Shown piece by piece: positions 6,255-14,780 of a stretch of DNA of 29,563 nucleotides (position 1 is its first letter; every line of letters begins with the position of its first letter). The notes under the pieces are model-generated. The model did no database searches and was not told the DNA's origin. It saw only the letters and a list, made by a program, of their open reading frames with translations. The position numbers were made by a program, and so were the translations under genes. The DNA is taken from contig CAZJUO010000006.1 in assembly GCA_964549245.1 (NCBI GenBank), positions 1 through 29,563 of the forward strand, given 5' to 3'. This DNA is from CAZJUO01 sp964549245 (GTDB taxonomy: Bacteria; Patescibacteriota; Patescibacteriia; UBA10025; JAHIVO01).

Positions 6255-8411
6255 GTGTTTTTTCAAAAGAAAAATAAAAATAATAGTAACCAATGGCTTC
6301 TTAGCAGCCTTTTTTTGCTGTTTTTACTGGTATTTTTTGCGGCTTCATGGACGGTAAAAGCAGAATATATCGAGCCATTATCTATCCCCCCTGAAAAAAA
6401 CACCGAGGGTGTTTTGCGTATTGATGGCAGCAGTCAGGTAAAGAGCGGAGCTTTGCGGCTGGGGACGGATGATGATGCCACTCCTTTTGAATACCAGTTA
6501 GAAGTGGTAGGTGAGGGAGCTACTGTAAGCAATATGGTCAATGAGCAAGATTTAAAAATCGGCCAATCGACGGAGACAGCTTGTTTGCAGGATGGCGATT
6601 GCAATACAGCCCAAGGTGAATACTGTGACCGGGGTTTTTGCCGCACCCAAAGTATGTATGTAGATTCGGAAAATCATCAGGTTTGCCTGGGGCCTTGTTT
6701 AGACAAAAGCAACGCTTCATTGCAGATACGTGATTTAGGAATGTCAGTAGATGCCGAGGGCGCCAGTTACGCACTGCGGGCCTTGAGCAGCGACACCTAC
6801 GGCGTATACGCTTATGGGTTAGATTATGGTTTACTTGGTGTGGGTACGGGCAGCAGCTACGGGCTGAAAGCAGTAAATTTGTTAGGCACGGCTATTGAGG
6901 GCGTGCACGGTTCTGCCCCGGCCCAATACAGCAGTGTGGTCGGTGTCAGCGAAAACGGGGTAGGGATTTACGGAGAAAACGATTTCTATATTGAAAACGG
7001 CATTCCGGGATTATGGGCGGCATATTTTCAGGGACCGCTTTATTCATCAGAAGAAATCGTGGCGACAAAATTTTTACCGACTTCGCTTGGGCCTTCAGTG
7101 GTATCAAACACTTCTGGCCAAATGTCCCAAGAATACACTTTTGCCAATACCGCGCTGCAGTATTTCGACGGCACCAATGTTTGGCTGACTGACGGCGATA
7201 CGGTTTATAAAGTACGGGCCAGTGATGGGCTGCAAATATTCAAAACAACCGTAGGTACAAACCCGACGGCCGTTATCAGCGACACAAACTATGCCTGGGT
7301 CACTGTGCGCGATGACGATGTAGTGAGAAAAATTGATATTCAGACTGGGGCGATAGTATGTGATAACGCCAGTCCGTTGAGCGGTCCTGGTTTTTCTATA
7401 GACGAACCCCAGGACATCATTTTTGACGGCAGGTATTACTGGGTCATTGCTGCCGGTTCTGGAAAATTATACAAGATGAATAGTTTGTGCCAGCAGGTTG
7501 ATATAGATAATGACAGTACTACTCCAATGGAAAAGCAGCTGACTACCCAAGCAGATTCATTGCGTAAAATAATCTATAATGGGCTGTATATATGGGTTGT
7601 TTCCAGCCAAGAAGACCTTGTTTATAATGTGAATCCTTCTTCTGGTGAAGCGGTAGGCTGGCAGTTTTTAATAGGCAATAATCCCCAAGACTTGTACTAT
7701 GATAATTATTATTATTGGGTGACCAATCAGGATGACAATACTATAACCAGGTATTATTTATCAGATACGAAAGTTTGCTCCGGTTCCGCCACGACCGCCT
7801 GCAATAACGATACGGATTGCCAAGGAGTTGGCGGGTGTTTTGCCCAACCTATTCTTTATAATACGTACGCCGTAGACAGCCAGCCCAATGCTATCGTCTT
7901 TGACGGCATGTTTTTGTGGCTTAGCTATGCCGACAGCCAAACAATAACCCGGTTATTAGCTGCCGATCCAGCCCAGCAGACTGACTTTGAAATGGGGTTT
8001 GTACCAAACAGCTTGTTATTTGACGGCTCGTATCTTTGGCTGGCCAGCAGCAGTCACCTGTACAGGATGTATACGGGCCAGGGGTATGGCATTGAGGATT
8101 ATTCTTCGACCTTGACCCTGCAAACTCCAGCCAGCGATCCCTTAACCAGGCAGCAGGGCAGTATGAGCGTAGCCGGCTCCGGGCAGATCGGAGATGACAG
8201 TTCTGATTCGCTGGTGGCTGACGGGGACTTGTCTGCAGAGTCTAACGTCTGGGGCGGTGATAGCGATACCGATATCACCGTAGCCATCAATGGAGAAGAA
8301 AATTGCGGCGGAACAAACAATTGTTTTCGATGCCCTGAAGGATATTATGTCACTGATATTACCGATAATGGTTCGGGGGTTATCACCGAGATAACCTGCC
8401 GTCCTTTATAG
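6255..8411 (+). CDS. Secreted fibre-like beta-propeller surface protein 1 (718 aa)
   Basis: First of three tandem paralogues; GTG start. A signal peptide (hydrophobic 14-34, likely cut after VKA at 36) predicts Sec export. The head (37-105) carries KSGALRLG and LEVVG. A small Cys-rich piece (about 109-130, CLQDGDC...CDRGFC) interrupts the YVDSENH stalk motif. Residues about 150-270 are Gly/Tyr-rich (YGVYAYG, GVGIYGEN), like trimeric phage-fibre stalks, ending AAYFQG...EEIVATKFLP. Seven repeats of the form FDGxYxWV...I (about 303-615) predict one seven-bladed propeller. The C-terminus has QQGSMSVAG, then C-P-E-G-Y-Y and the ending ITCRPL. No enzyme motif is visible. A surface adhesin or fibre is the best guess; no named family was recognised. 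Confidence 0.85.
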   Translation: MFFQKKNKNNSNQWLLSSLFLLFLLVFFAASWTVKAEYIEPLSIPPEKNTEGVLRIDGSSQVKSGALRLGTDDDATPFEYQLEVVGEGATVSNMVNEQDLKIGQSTETACLQDGDCNTAQGEYCDRGFCRTQSMYVDSENHQVCLGPCLDKSNASLQIRDLGMSVDAEGASYALRALSSDTYGVYAYGLDYGLLGVGTGSSYGLKAVNLLGTAIEGVHGSAPAQYSSVVGVSENGVGIYGENDFYIENGIPGLWAAYFQGPLYSSEEIVATKFLPTSLGPSVVSNTSGQMSQEYTFANTALQYFDGTNVWLTDGDTVYKVRASDGLQIFKTTVGTNPTAVISDTNYAWVTVRDDDVVRKIDIQTGAIVCDNASPLSGPGFSIDEPQDIIFDGRYYWVIAAGSGKLYKMNSLCQQVDIDNDSTTPMEKQLTTQADSLRKIIYNGLYIWVVSSQEDLVYNVNPSSGEAVGWQFLIGNNPQDLYYDNYYYWVTNQDDNTITRYYLSDTKVCSGSATTACNNDTDCQGVGGCFAQPILYNTYAVDSQPNAIVFDGMFLWLSYADSQTITRLLAADPAQQTDFEMGFVPNSLLFDGSYLWLASSSHLYRMYTGQGYGIEDYSSTLTLQTPASDPLTRQQGSMSVAGSGQIGDDSSDSLVADGDLSAESNVWGGDSDTDITVAINGEENCGGTNNCFRCPEGYYVTDITDNGSGVITEITCRPL
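7156..8080 (+). repeat. Seven propeller blades in surface protein 1
   Basis: Seven copies of a motif close to (F/Y)DGxYxWV were counted: YFDGTNVWLTD, SDTNYAWVTV, FDGRYYWVIA, YNGLYIWVVS, YDNYYYWVTN, FDGMFLWLSY and FDGSYLWLAS. Spacing is about 40-60 residues. Each is followed by a strand such as VRKIDIQTG. One Cys-rich insertion (CSGSATTACNNDTDC) lies between blades 5 and 6. The count suits a single closed seven-bladed propeller. Confidence 0.75.
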
Positions 8412-8443
8412 CGGGCGATGTTATTAAATATGTCACGATTATA

Positions 8444-11400
8444 ATGGCAAATATACAGAATAAAAAAACGAAATACATATTTGGAGCAGGCCTGCTCGTT
8501 TGCTGCGCGCTACTGCTGGTAGTTTTTACAGCCACTACCAAGGCGGCCTGGGAAGAACCGCAGTCAGATGCTCCCGAGGCAAATATCTTTACGCCTTTAC
8601 ACGTCGGTCCTGATAACCAGGCCAAGAAGGGCAGTATTTTGCTTGATCCTCTGTATACTCCTACCGATAGCATTCCCTCTATTAATTATCCATTAGAAGT
8701 GCGGGGTTCAAATGACGTATTTATTAATAATTTGGAAGTAACTGCTGGCGGCAGTGTGGCCGTTGATACGGATACGCTCTACGTAGATGGTGATAACCAT
8801 TATGTGGGAGTGGGCACTACGTCACCTAGCGCATTATTGGAGGTGGCCAATGCAGGGGTGGCTATCGGGAGCAATGATGAGCCAGTTACCAGTTATGGAT
8901 TGGCAATCAGCAATGCCACGCAATACGGTTTGTATGCCTATACGCAAGCCGATGACCAACCTTCGGTATATGGCTATAGTCCTGATAATCCCGGTGTGTA
9001 TGGCTTTAATACATCTGACGGTACAGGCATTTACGCGGAAAGCGAAAGCGCTTCAGCTTTAGTTGGCAGTGTGGATTCCCCGTTGCGTGATAGCGGCACT
9101 ATCAAGGCAGGCGTGTATGCATACGCGCATGGTTTGGGAGCCTGGGCGGGCTATTTTGAGCAGCGCGTCTATGGGTCACAAGAAACGGTGGCTTCGAGTT
9201 TTGTAGCCAGCCGATTGCCGGATTCCCAAGTTCCCCAAACAGCCGGCTGGGAACCACAAAAGATCGAAGGGGCTGTCAGGCCGGTATTAGATCAGGCCGT
9301 ATTTGACGGAGAGTATATTTGGATAGAAGACGAAACAGTTGGTTGGGATCTGGAGCCATATTTTTTACTAATAGACCCGGAGACCGGATCACTCGTTGAC
9401 GAGTTTCGCGTGTTGAGCAGCGGCGGCATCGACGCACATTATCCTTCCGAAATGATTTATGAGGATGGGTATATTTGGGTAGCTAACGGGTACACTGACA
9501 GCCGAGGCATTTCACGGATTGATCCCGCTACACACCAGGCGACTGTTTTTGAAGTGGGAACCAGGCCAGGAGGTTTTGACGGTACGATCGACCTTGTTTA
9601 TGACACTACGACAAATCCTGGCACGCCGTATGTGTGGGTGCTAGGCTATGACGATGGGGCAGATGTTTATTCTAATGATGACAATTCATATTATATTACC
9701 AGATTACGGCCGGATACCGGGGATTATGGTTTTTGCACTGATGCCGGTTATGACGATCCCGCAACCTGCGCGGGTGTCGGTACCTGGACCGAATATTTAA
9801 CGTTTAATGGTTTTTGTACGGATTCGCAATATACTGATCAGGCGAGCTGTACTGCTAATTTTTTTAGCTGGATTGATACCGGCACGACATGCCAGACGGA
9901 TGATGGCGGAGGAAACGAAATTGTAAATATTCCAACAGGCCTGACCAGCGGCGGCGGTGAGCTGTGGGTTTCGTTCGCTGGCAGTGGGACTAATTTTGCA
10001 GCCGGCATCGGTTCTTTTGATCCCAGTGATCCAATGGGCACTTTGGCTGTTGGCTGTATAACTGACGCGGTTAATGATTACCATAGTTTATATGATATTA
10101 CGTATGGTGATGGATATATCTGGGCTGGCGGCGGTGATGATCCTGTTACCGAACAGTCAATCATATACCGCTTCGATCCGGCGGATATTCCCGGCAGTGT
10201 GACCGAGTACAAGGGAGGAACGTATATGAACAGCAGTTCGGTGGTCGATCAAATAGAATTTGATACCACTTCTTCTGGCGAACCTTTTGTTTGGGCTAAG
10301 AATTTTTATAAAATGGTGAAATTTTCTATTAATGCCAGCGATGACTTGGTCGTAGCGCACCGCTATGACGAGTCGCCGCTCAACCTTAGGGATTTTATTT
10401 TTGATTATCGGGATACGAACGACCCCTTTATTTGGGCTACTTATAGCGGCAGCGGAGCTATTATGCGGCATCGTATCAATGCTCCTTACGATGGCACTAT
10501 CTATTTGCCGAAAGGGGCAAATTCGTCTGGCATGGTATTTGACGGCACTTACGTTTGGACTGCCAATGACGGCTCCAATACAGTAAGTAAATTCCGCATA
10601 GAAGACGGTACCAAGGTAGGTGATTATATTGCCGGCTGGTTCCCCTTGCAAATGATATTTGACGGGCAGTACATTTGGACTATAAATGACGATAATGACG
10701 GACAAAACCAATGGGACTTAACCCAAGTCCGAGCTTCAGACGGGATAAAGGTAGGAGAGTATAATACTGTCGAGTTTAATTTCCGCAACTATACTCGTCT
10801 AGATATGGCATATGACGGACAATATATTTGGATCACCGACGCAGATGCCGGGACCATCCGCATTATTGATACTGATGTTTTGGGGCCGGATGACAACCAT
10901 TGCGATTTTTCGGGAGCTGGCTGCAGCGGGGTTGATACCTGTAATCTGGGGGCAGCTGTTGGCCCAAGCCAATTGGCTTATGACGGGCAATCGATGTGGG
11001 TTACCCATAAAGACAATAAAATATCGCAGGTCAGCTATGACGGCAGTGATTGCAGTATAGATAAGACTATTACTTTGGATGCTGTTGCTTCAGATGATTA
11101 TAATATCCAGGAAATTTATTATGACGGAACGTATCTATGGTTAGGCACTGCCAGGATGGATGATTATGGCAATAGTATTTATAGAATAAACCCTGATTAC
11201 GCTGACAATAACGTTGTCGGCAAGTATCAGGTATATAATGATCCAGGCACTTGCCAGGGTGGTGATCGGCAGGATTTGTTTTGCCATAGCAACGAGGATT
11301 GCCCCGGCAGTACCTGTGACGCAGTTTTTTCCAATGTGGAAGCCATAATTTTTGACGGAGTGAATTTGTGGATCAAGCATGGCGGACGCAATGCCAGCCC

Positions 11401-12241
11401 TGGCAGCAGCGTGTGCAATGACGGCGTTGATAATGACGGTGATGGCTTGTGTGATGAATTTGGCTGCGGAGCTATGGCTGCTGATCCAAGCTGTAGCAGC
11501 CTGCACGATATGCATGAAACGAGTTTATGCAACGACGGGATAGATAATGATAATGATGGGTATATTGATTTAGCTGACAGTGAGTGTTCAGACGCGAACG
11601 ATAATACCGAAGGGGAAGCCCTGTTTGGTGACGGGCTGGGATTAGTTGAATGCCGTGACGGCCTAGATAATGACGGCAACGGCATGTGCGATTTCGACGG
11701 TGCTGCCGGCATGCCGGGATGCAGCGGCCGTCCTGATCCCAACTGCTCTAGCCCTACTGACCTAAATGAATTCCAGCAAAGTTATTTTCACAATTCATAT
11801 ATTAGCCGCATCCAGGTAGCTACCGGGCAATTGGTAGAAAGTTATCGGTATGATTATTATTCCCAAGGGCAAAACTATAATAAGAGCAGGGGATCGCTGG
11901 TTTTTGACGGACGGAATGTTTGGCTGGGAGATGGTACAAATAACAATGATTATATAATACGGAAGTTTTACGCGGGCACTGAACTGGTAAACGGCAATGC
12001 TATGGATTCGGTAATGCTGCAAAATAAATGGCCGGGCCAGGCGCAGCCGGGGAGTTTTTCTATTAGTGGTTTAGCTTCCTTTGGACAGCAGCTCTGGGTC
12101 GAGGGTGACCTCGTGGTTCTCGGCAACCAGTGGGGTGGCAGCAGCGATCAATTGCGTAATTTCGGGGTGGGATGCGACAATGGTGAGTTTGTTAAAGGAG
12201 TTGATACGAATAATTATCGATTACAGTGCCGACCATTATAA
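8444..12241 (+). CDS. Secreted fibre-like surface protein 2 with doubled propeller (1265 aa)
   Basis: Second paralogue, 32 bases after the first. The signal peptide (hydrophobic about 12-31) is likely cut after TTKA (34). The head has WEEP, NQAKKGSILLDP and PLEVRG. The stalk opens with LYVDGDNHYVGVGTTSPSALLEV, here read as a phage-fibre-type module, then GVYG-like repeats and AGYFEQ. Fourteen FDGxYIWV repeats (about 280-1180) fit two seven-bladed propellers. Insertions include a doubled GFCTD..Y.D unit (9728-9876) and three CxDGxDNDxDG units (11411-11775) resembling calcium-binding or MopE-like motifs. The C-terminus repeats the QPGSFSISG and GDLVVLGNQWGG strands and ends LQCRPL. No Shine-Dalgarno sequence is seen. 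Probably an extracellular adhesin or binding protein; the ligand is unknown. Confidence 0.85.
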   Translation: MANIQNKKTKYIFGAGLLVCCALLLVVFTATTKAAWEEPQSDAPEANIFTPLHVGPDNQAKKGSILLDPLYTPTDSIPSINYPLEVRGSNDVFINNLEVTAGGSVAVDTDTLYVDGDNHYVGVGTTSPSALLEVANAGVAIGSNDEPVTSYGLAISNATQYGLYAYTQADDQPSVYGYSPDNPGVYGFNTSDGTGIYAESESASALVGSVDSPLRDSGTIKAGVYAYAHGLGAWAGYFEQRVYGSQETVASSFVASRLPDSQVPQTAGWEPQKIEGAVRPVLDQAVFDGEYIWIEDETVGWDLEPYFLLIDPETGSLVDEFRVLSSGGIDAHYPSEMIYEDGYIWVANGYTDSRGISRIDPATHQATVFEVGTRPGGFDGTIDLVYDTTTNPGTPYVWVLGYDDGADVYSNDDNSYYITRLRPDTGDYGFCTDAGYDDPATCAGVGTWTEYLTFNGFCTDSQYTDQASCTANFFSWIDTGTTCQTDDGGGNEIVNIPTGLTSGGGELWVSFAGSGTNFAAGIGSFDPSDPMGTLAVGCITDAVNDYHSLYDITYGDGYIWAGGGDDPVTEQSIIYRFDPADIPGSVTEYKGGTYMNSSSVVDQIEFDTTSSGEPFVWAKNFYKMVKFSINASDDLVVAHRYDESPLNLRDFIFDYRDTNDPFIWATYSGSGAIMRHRINAPYDGTIYLPKGANSSGMVFDGTYVWTANDGSNTVSKFRIEDGTKVGDYIAGWFPLQMIFDGQYIWTINDDNDGQNQWDLTQVRASDGIKVGEYNTVEFNFRNYTRLDMAYDGQYIWITDADAGTIRIIDTDVLGPDDNHCDFSGAGCSGVDTCNLGAAVGPSQLAYDGQSMWVTHKDNKISQVSYDGSDCSIDKTITLDAVASDDYNIQEIYYDGTYLWLGTARMDDYGNSIYRINPDYADNNVVGKYQVYNDPGTCQGGDRQDLFCHSNEDCPGSTCDAVFSNVEAIIFDGVNLWIKHGGRNASPGSSVCNDGVDNDGDGLCDEFGCGAMAADPSCSSLHDMHETSLCNDGIDNDNDGYIDLADSECSDANDNTEGEALFGDGLGLVECRDGLDNDGNGMCDFDGAAGMPGCSGRPDPNCSSPTDLNEFQQSYFHNSYISRIQVATGQLVESYRYDYYSQGQNYNKSRGSLVFDGRNVWLGDGTNNNDYIIRKFYAGTELVNGNAMDSVMLQNKWPGQAQPGSFSISGLASFGQQLWVEGDLVVLGNQWGGSSDQLRNFGVGCDNGEFVKGVDTNNYRLQCRPL
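9728..9876 (+). repeat. Doubled GFCTD cysteine unit
   Basis: Two units of about 25 residues, GFCTDAGYDDPATCAGVGTW and GFCTDSQYTDQASC followed by FFSW, lie 81 bases apart inside propeller 1 of surface protein 2. Each carries two cysteines at the same spacing and probably forms a disulfide-closed loop. Confidence 0.7.
11411..11775 (+). repeat. Three Asp-rich CxDGxDNDxDG units
   Basis: VCNDGVDNDGDG, LCNDGIDNDNDG and ECRDGLDNDGNG begin 114 and 123 bases apart, each followed by a further Asp and Cys. The D-x-D-x-D-G pattern resembles thrombospondin-3/EF-hand-like calcium loops and MopE-type repeats. Calcium binding is inferred from the motif. Confidence 0.75.
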
Positions 12242-12252
12242 AAATGCATAAT

Positions 12253-12265
12253 TATAATTTATAAT
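12253..12265 (+). promoter_or_regulatory. TATAATTTATAAT element before surface protein 3
   Basis: The 13-base TATAATTTATAAT overlaps the ATG of the third paralogue. An identical copy precedes the giant gene at 14759-14771. It contains two -10-like hexamers. Whether it is a promoter or simply a recurring AT-rich spacer cannot be decided by eye. Confidence 0.3.
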
Positions 12266-14738
12266 GAATAATTTTATAAACAAATTAACAGGGTTAAGGA
12301 AAAAGAGGTTGCTAGGATTTGTTTTGGCGGCAGCAGTCGTTGTGGTTATTTTACAGACGCAAACAGCCAAAGCTGAATGGCAGGAACCGGACAGCGGTCC
12401 AGTGAATGAGCAATTTAGCGCGCCTATCACAACGGGTGATGAAAATCAGGCCAAATCAGGATACTTGCTGATTGACCCGGAGTTTTATAATCCCTCGGAA
12501 AACTACTCCCTTACTTTTGACCCGGACAAGCCTTTGGATGTCCGCGGTGAGGGGGCTTTGTTTGACGTGCCAAATGCGTATAGTGAAATATTTACCGCGG
12601 ATAGTGATACTTTATACGTCGATGGCATTCATGATTGGATCGGCATTGGCACAAAACTGCCCACGGGGAATTACAGCTTGCAGGTAAAGGGAGGTACGGT
12701 GCTGGCCGGTTCTGATAGCGCTCCGATTAGCGGGCAGGCGCTAAGCAGCTATAGCGATATTATTGGCGTTTCGAGCCAGGCGGATAGCGGAGCTACCGCG
12801 GCGTTGTACGGTTACGCTGACAGCACGCAGGCGGCTGCCGTCAAAGGCGAGAGTAAGAATAATGTTGGGGTAAGGGGAGAAAGTATCGATGGTTATGGAA
12901 TTCAGGCGGTTAGCAATACATATAATCAAGCGGCTGTTTATGGGGCAAATTATGGTACTGGTTTGGCTGGATATTTTGATGGCCGCTTGTGGGCCGGGGA
13001 AGATATAGTGGCTAAACAATTTTTACCACTCGGCTTGCAGCAGTCGCTGATTCCCTTTACCGCTCGTCAGAAAACAGGTTCTTACCAAATAACCAATGGT
13101 GTTGTCTCCAGCATTCATGGAGGCATGACTTTTGACGGAGCTTATATTTGGGCGGGAAATAAGTATGGCGATGAAGATGATCATAATTTATTTAAGGTAC
13201 GCGTTGGTGATGGTACTGTGGTAGGCGCCTATCAAACCAATCGTTCGTTTACCGAATTGACATTCGACGGTATGTCTATATGGGGTACAGTTGTCGGTGG
13301 TGGTGACCAGTTGGTTAGTAAAATTGATCCCGAAACCGGAGAGGAGCTATGTACTATTGATACCTTTGAAAATCTAGCTACGAGGCAGGGTGTTGATCCT
13401 TGGGCATTAACCAGTAGCGCGATTGACGGTAAAATATATATTTGGACGGCAAATTATCATGATTTAGCTACTCCAACTAAAGGCGGCGACCTCACCAGAG
13501 TTGATCCGACTGATTGCGAAACCGGCGGTGAAAGCATTACTATTTTTCCAGTGGGAGAATATGGGTCAGGGGATAGTTTACATAGACTAGTTAGTGATGG
13601 AGGAGATCACGTTAAACCAATGGATGTAATATTTGCCAGCGATTATATTTGGACGGTGTTAAGTAATGTTACTGATACAAATTTAATAAAAGTAGATCCC
13701 CAAGCGCCCGATCCGGATAATGCAGTGGTGGCTAGGTATTCCACCGGCTTAGTCTCTCCCGATAGGCTTATTTTTGATGGAGTATATTTGTGGGTGTTAG
13801 ATGGTGATGTCATTATTGGCGGAAGGAACAGAAGCCAGGTGGCTCAAATCAGAGCGTCAGACGGAGCGATTATACAAATGTACACGCTTTATGATCCGAT
13901 TGATCCAGCCAACTTCAGTTCAACTGCTAGCAATTTGATTTTTACGGGAACGCATATCTGGGTGTTGGGTAATGCCGGAACTAGCACACTCCATACAATA
14001 AATGTCGCGACTGGGGAGGTTAAAGGTTATCGTAGTGCTCTAGCTTCAAATTATGGAGGGAATTCAATGTTATTTGACGGAACCAATGTTTGGCTTTTAA
14101 GCGCTTGCAAGTCATTGAATAGTAGTTGTGATAACCCGTCATTGAAGCCATTAAGATTAACTAGATATTATTCAGGAAGCGGTCAAGGTCACACTGACCA
14201 AAGTTCATTAGTAACTTTACGCGATGTAGTAGGTAGCTGTTCAATTGCCGATCAGGAATGCCAATTTGACTGGCAGTGTCCAAGCGGAGAGGAGTGTTTA
14301 GTTGGCAATAGTAATATTGGCCAATGTTCGGTTACCACGACACAGTCCTGTATTTACGACAGCAATTGCCCGGTTGGTGAAACATGCAGCACGGCTGGCT
14401 CAAAAGACGCACAACCGGGGAATTTTAACATGCAGGGTTCGGCTGATATCCATCATTACTATTGTTCCAATTCCGGTACCGGGGAAGATATGTATTCGCA
14501 GCAGTGCAGCATTGACCAGGATTGCGTTGACGCGCTGGGTGCTGGCTGGGAATGCTCGGGCGGCGATGTGCGCGTGGGACAAGATTTGAAAGTAGTAAAC
14601 AACCAATGGAACGGGGATACGGATACTATCGTTGATATTAGTGGGGGTACGGCAGCATGCGGGGAAGGCATGTATTTGAACGGCATTGAGATAGATGGCA
14701 GTGGGGCATTGAGTAAGATTCGGTGCCGCGGACTGTAA
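12264..14738 (+). CDS. Secreted fibre-like beta-propeller surface protein 3 (824 aa)
   Basis: Third paralogue, 22 bases after the second. The signal peptide (hydrophobic about 16-31) is likely cut after TAKA (37). The head has EWQEP, NQAKSGYLLIDP and LDVRG. The stalk has LYVDGIHDWIGIGT and GVRGESIDGYGIQAV, ending AGYFDGRLWAGEDIVAKQFLP. Seven FDGxYIWV-type repeats (about 284-637) predict one propeller. A Cys-rich tail (about 655-715) uses C..D.DC..GE.C units and is interrupted by a QPGNFNMQG strand. The C-terminus is VGQDLKVVNNQWNGD, then ACGEGMYLNGI and the ending IRCRGL. Of the three paralogues it has the longest Cys-rich C-terminal region. Function inferred as for the other two. Confidence 0.85.
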   Translation: MNNFINKLTGLRKKRLLGFVLAAAVVVVILQTQTAKAEWQEPDSGPVNEQFSAPITTGDENQAKSGYLLIDPEFYNPSENYSLTFDPDKPLDVRGEGALFDVPNAYSEIFTADSDTLYVDGIHDWIGIGTKLPTGNYSLQVKGGTVLAGSDSAPISGQALSSYSDIIGVSSQADSGATAALYGYADSTQAAAVKGESKNNVGVRGESIDGYGIQAVSNTYNQAAVYGANYGTGLAGYFDGRLWAGEDIVAKQFLPLGLQQSLIPFTARQKTGSYQITNGVVSSIHGGMTFDGAYIWAGNKYGDEDDHNLFKVRVGDGTVVGAYQTNRSFTELTFDGMSIWGTVVGGGDQLVSKIDPETGEELCTIDTFENLATRQGVDPWALTSSAIDGKIYIWTANYHDLATPTKGGDLTRVDPTDCETGGESITIFPVGEYGSGDSLHRLVSDGGDHVKPMDVIFASDYIWTVLSNVTDTNLIKVDPQAPDPDNAVVARYSTGLVSPDRLIFDGVYLWVLDGDVIIGGRNRSQVAQIRASDGAIIQMYTLYDPIDPANFSSTASNLIFTGTHIWVLGNAGTSTLHTINVATGEVKGYRSALASNYGGNSMLFDGTNVWLLSACKSLNSSCDNPSLKPLRLTRYYSGSGQGHTDQSSLVTLRDVVGSCSIADQECQFDWQCPSGEECLVGNSNIGQCSVTTTQSCIYDSNCPVGETCSTAGSKDAQPGNFNMQGSADIHHYYCSNSGTGEDMYSQQCSIDQDCVDALGAGWECSGGDVRVGQDLKVVNNQWNGDTDTIVDISGGTAACGEGMYLNGIEIDGSGALSKIRCRGL
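13105..14175 (+). repeat. Seven propeller blades in surface protein 3
   Basis: Seven repeats were counted: FDGAYIWAGN, FDGMSIWGTV, IDGKIYIWTAN, FASDYIWTVL, FDGVYLWVLD, FTGTHIWVLG and FDGTNVWLLS. Between them lie K(I/V)DPxTG-like strands. This is consistent with one seven-bladed ring. Confidence 0.7.
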
Positions 14739-14758
14739 TTAATGAATAATTAACAATG

Positions 14759-14771
14759 TATAATTTATAAT
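14759..14771 (+). promoter_or_regulatory. TATAATTTATAAT element before the giant gene
   Basis: Identical 13-base copy of the element at 12253-12265, ten bases before the giant gene's ATG at 14781. The surrounding AATGAATAATT is shared too. It could give a separate promoter for the giant gene. Confidence 0.3.
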
Positions 14772-14780
14772 CAGTATTTA

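Larger units (their letters stand above)
9283..11980 (+). repeat. Fourteen propeller blades in surface protein 2
   Basis: Fourteen copies of the FDGxYIWV motif were counted, from FDGEYIWIED to FDGRNVWLGD. Three have longer turns (DTTTNPGTPYVWVLG, DTTSSGEPFVWAKN, DYRDTNDPFIWATY). The last copy comes after the calcium-motif insertion, so that insertion lies between blades 13 and 14. Fourteen is exactly two seven-bladed rings. Confidence 0.7.

Noticed and set aside
8444..8560. Lipoprotein signal (Cys-Cys in the hydrophobic core of protein 2)
   Set aside because: The cysteines lie mid-core after L-L-V, not after an allowed A/G/S at -1. A normal signal peptidase I site (TTKA) follows.
10157..10711. 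Minus-strand 184-aa frame inside surface protein 2
   Set aside because: It is a reverse-frame artefact of the repeated blade DNA; it has no start context or domain.
6255..14738. Prophage tail-fibre genes
   Set aside because: Each protein has its own Sec signal peptide and no phage structural, lysis or integrase genes are nearby, so fibre-like modules on a cellular surface protein fit better.
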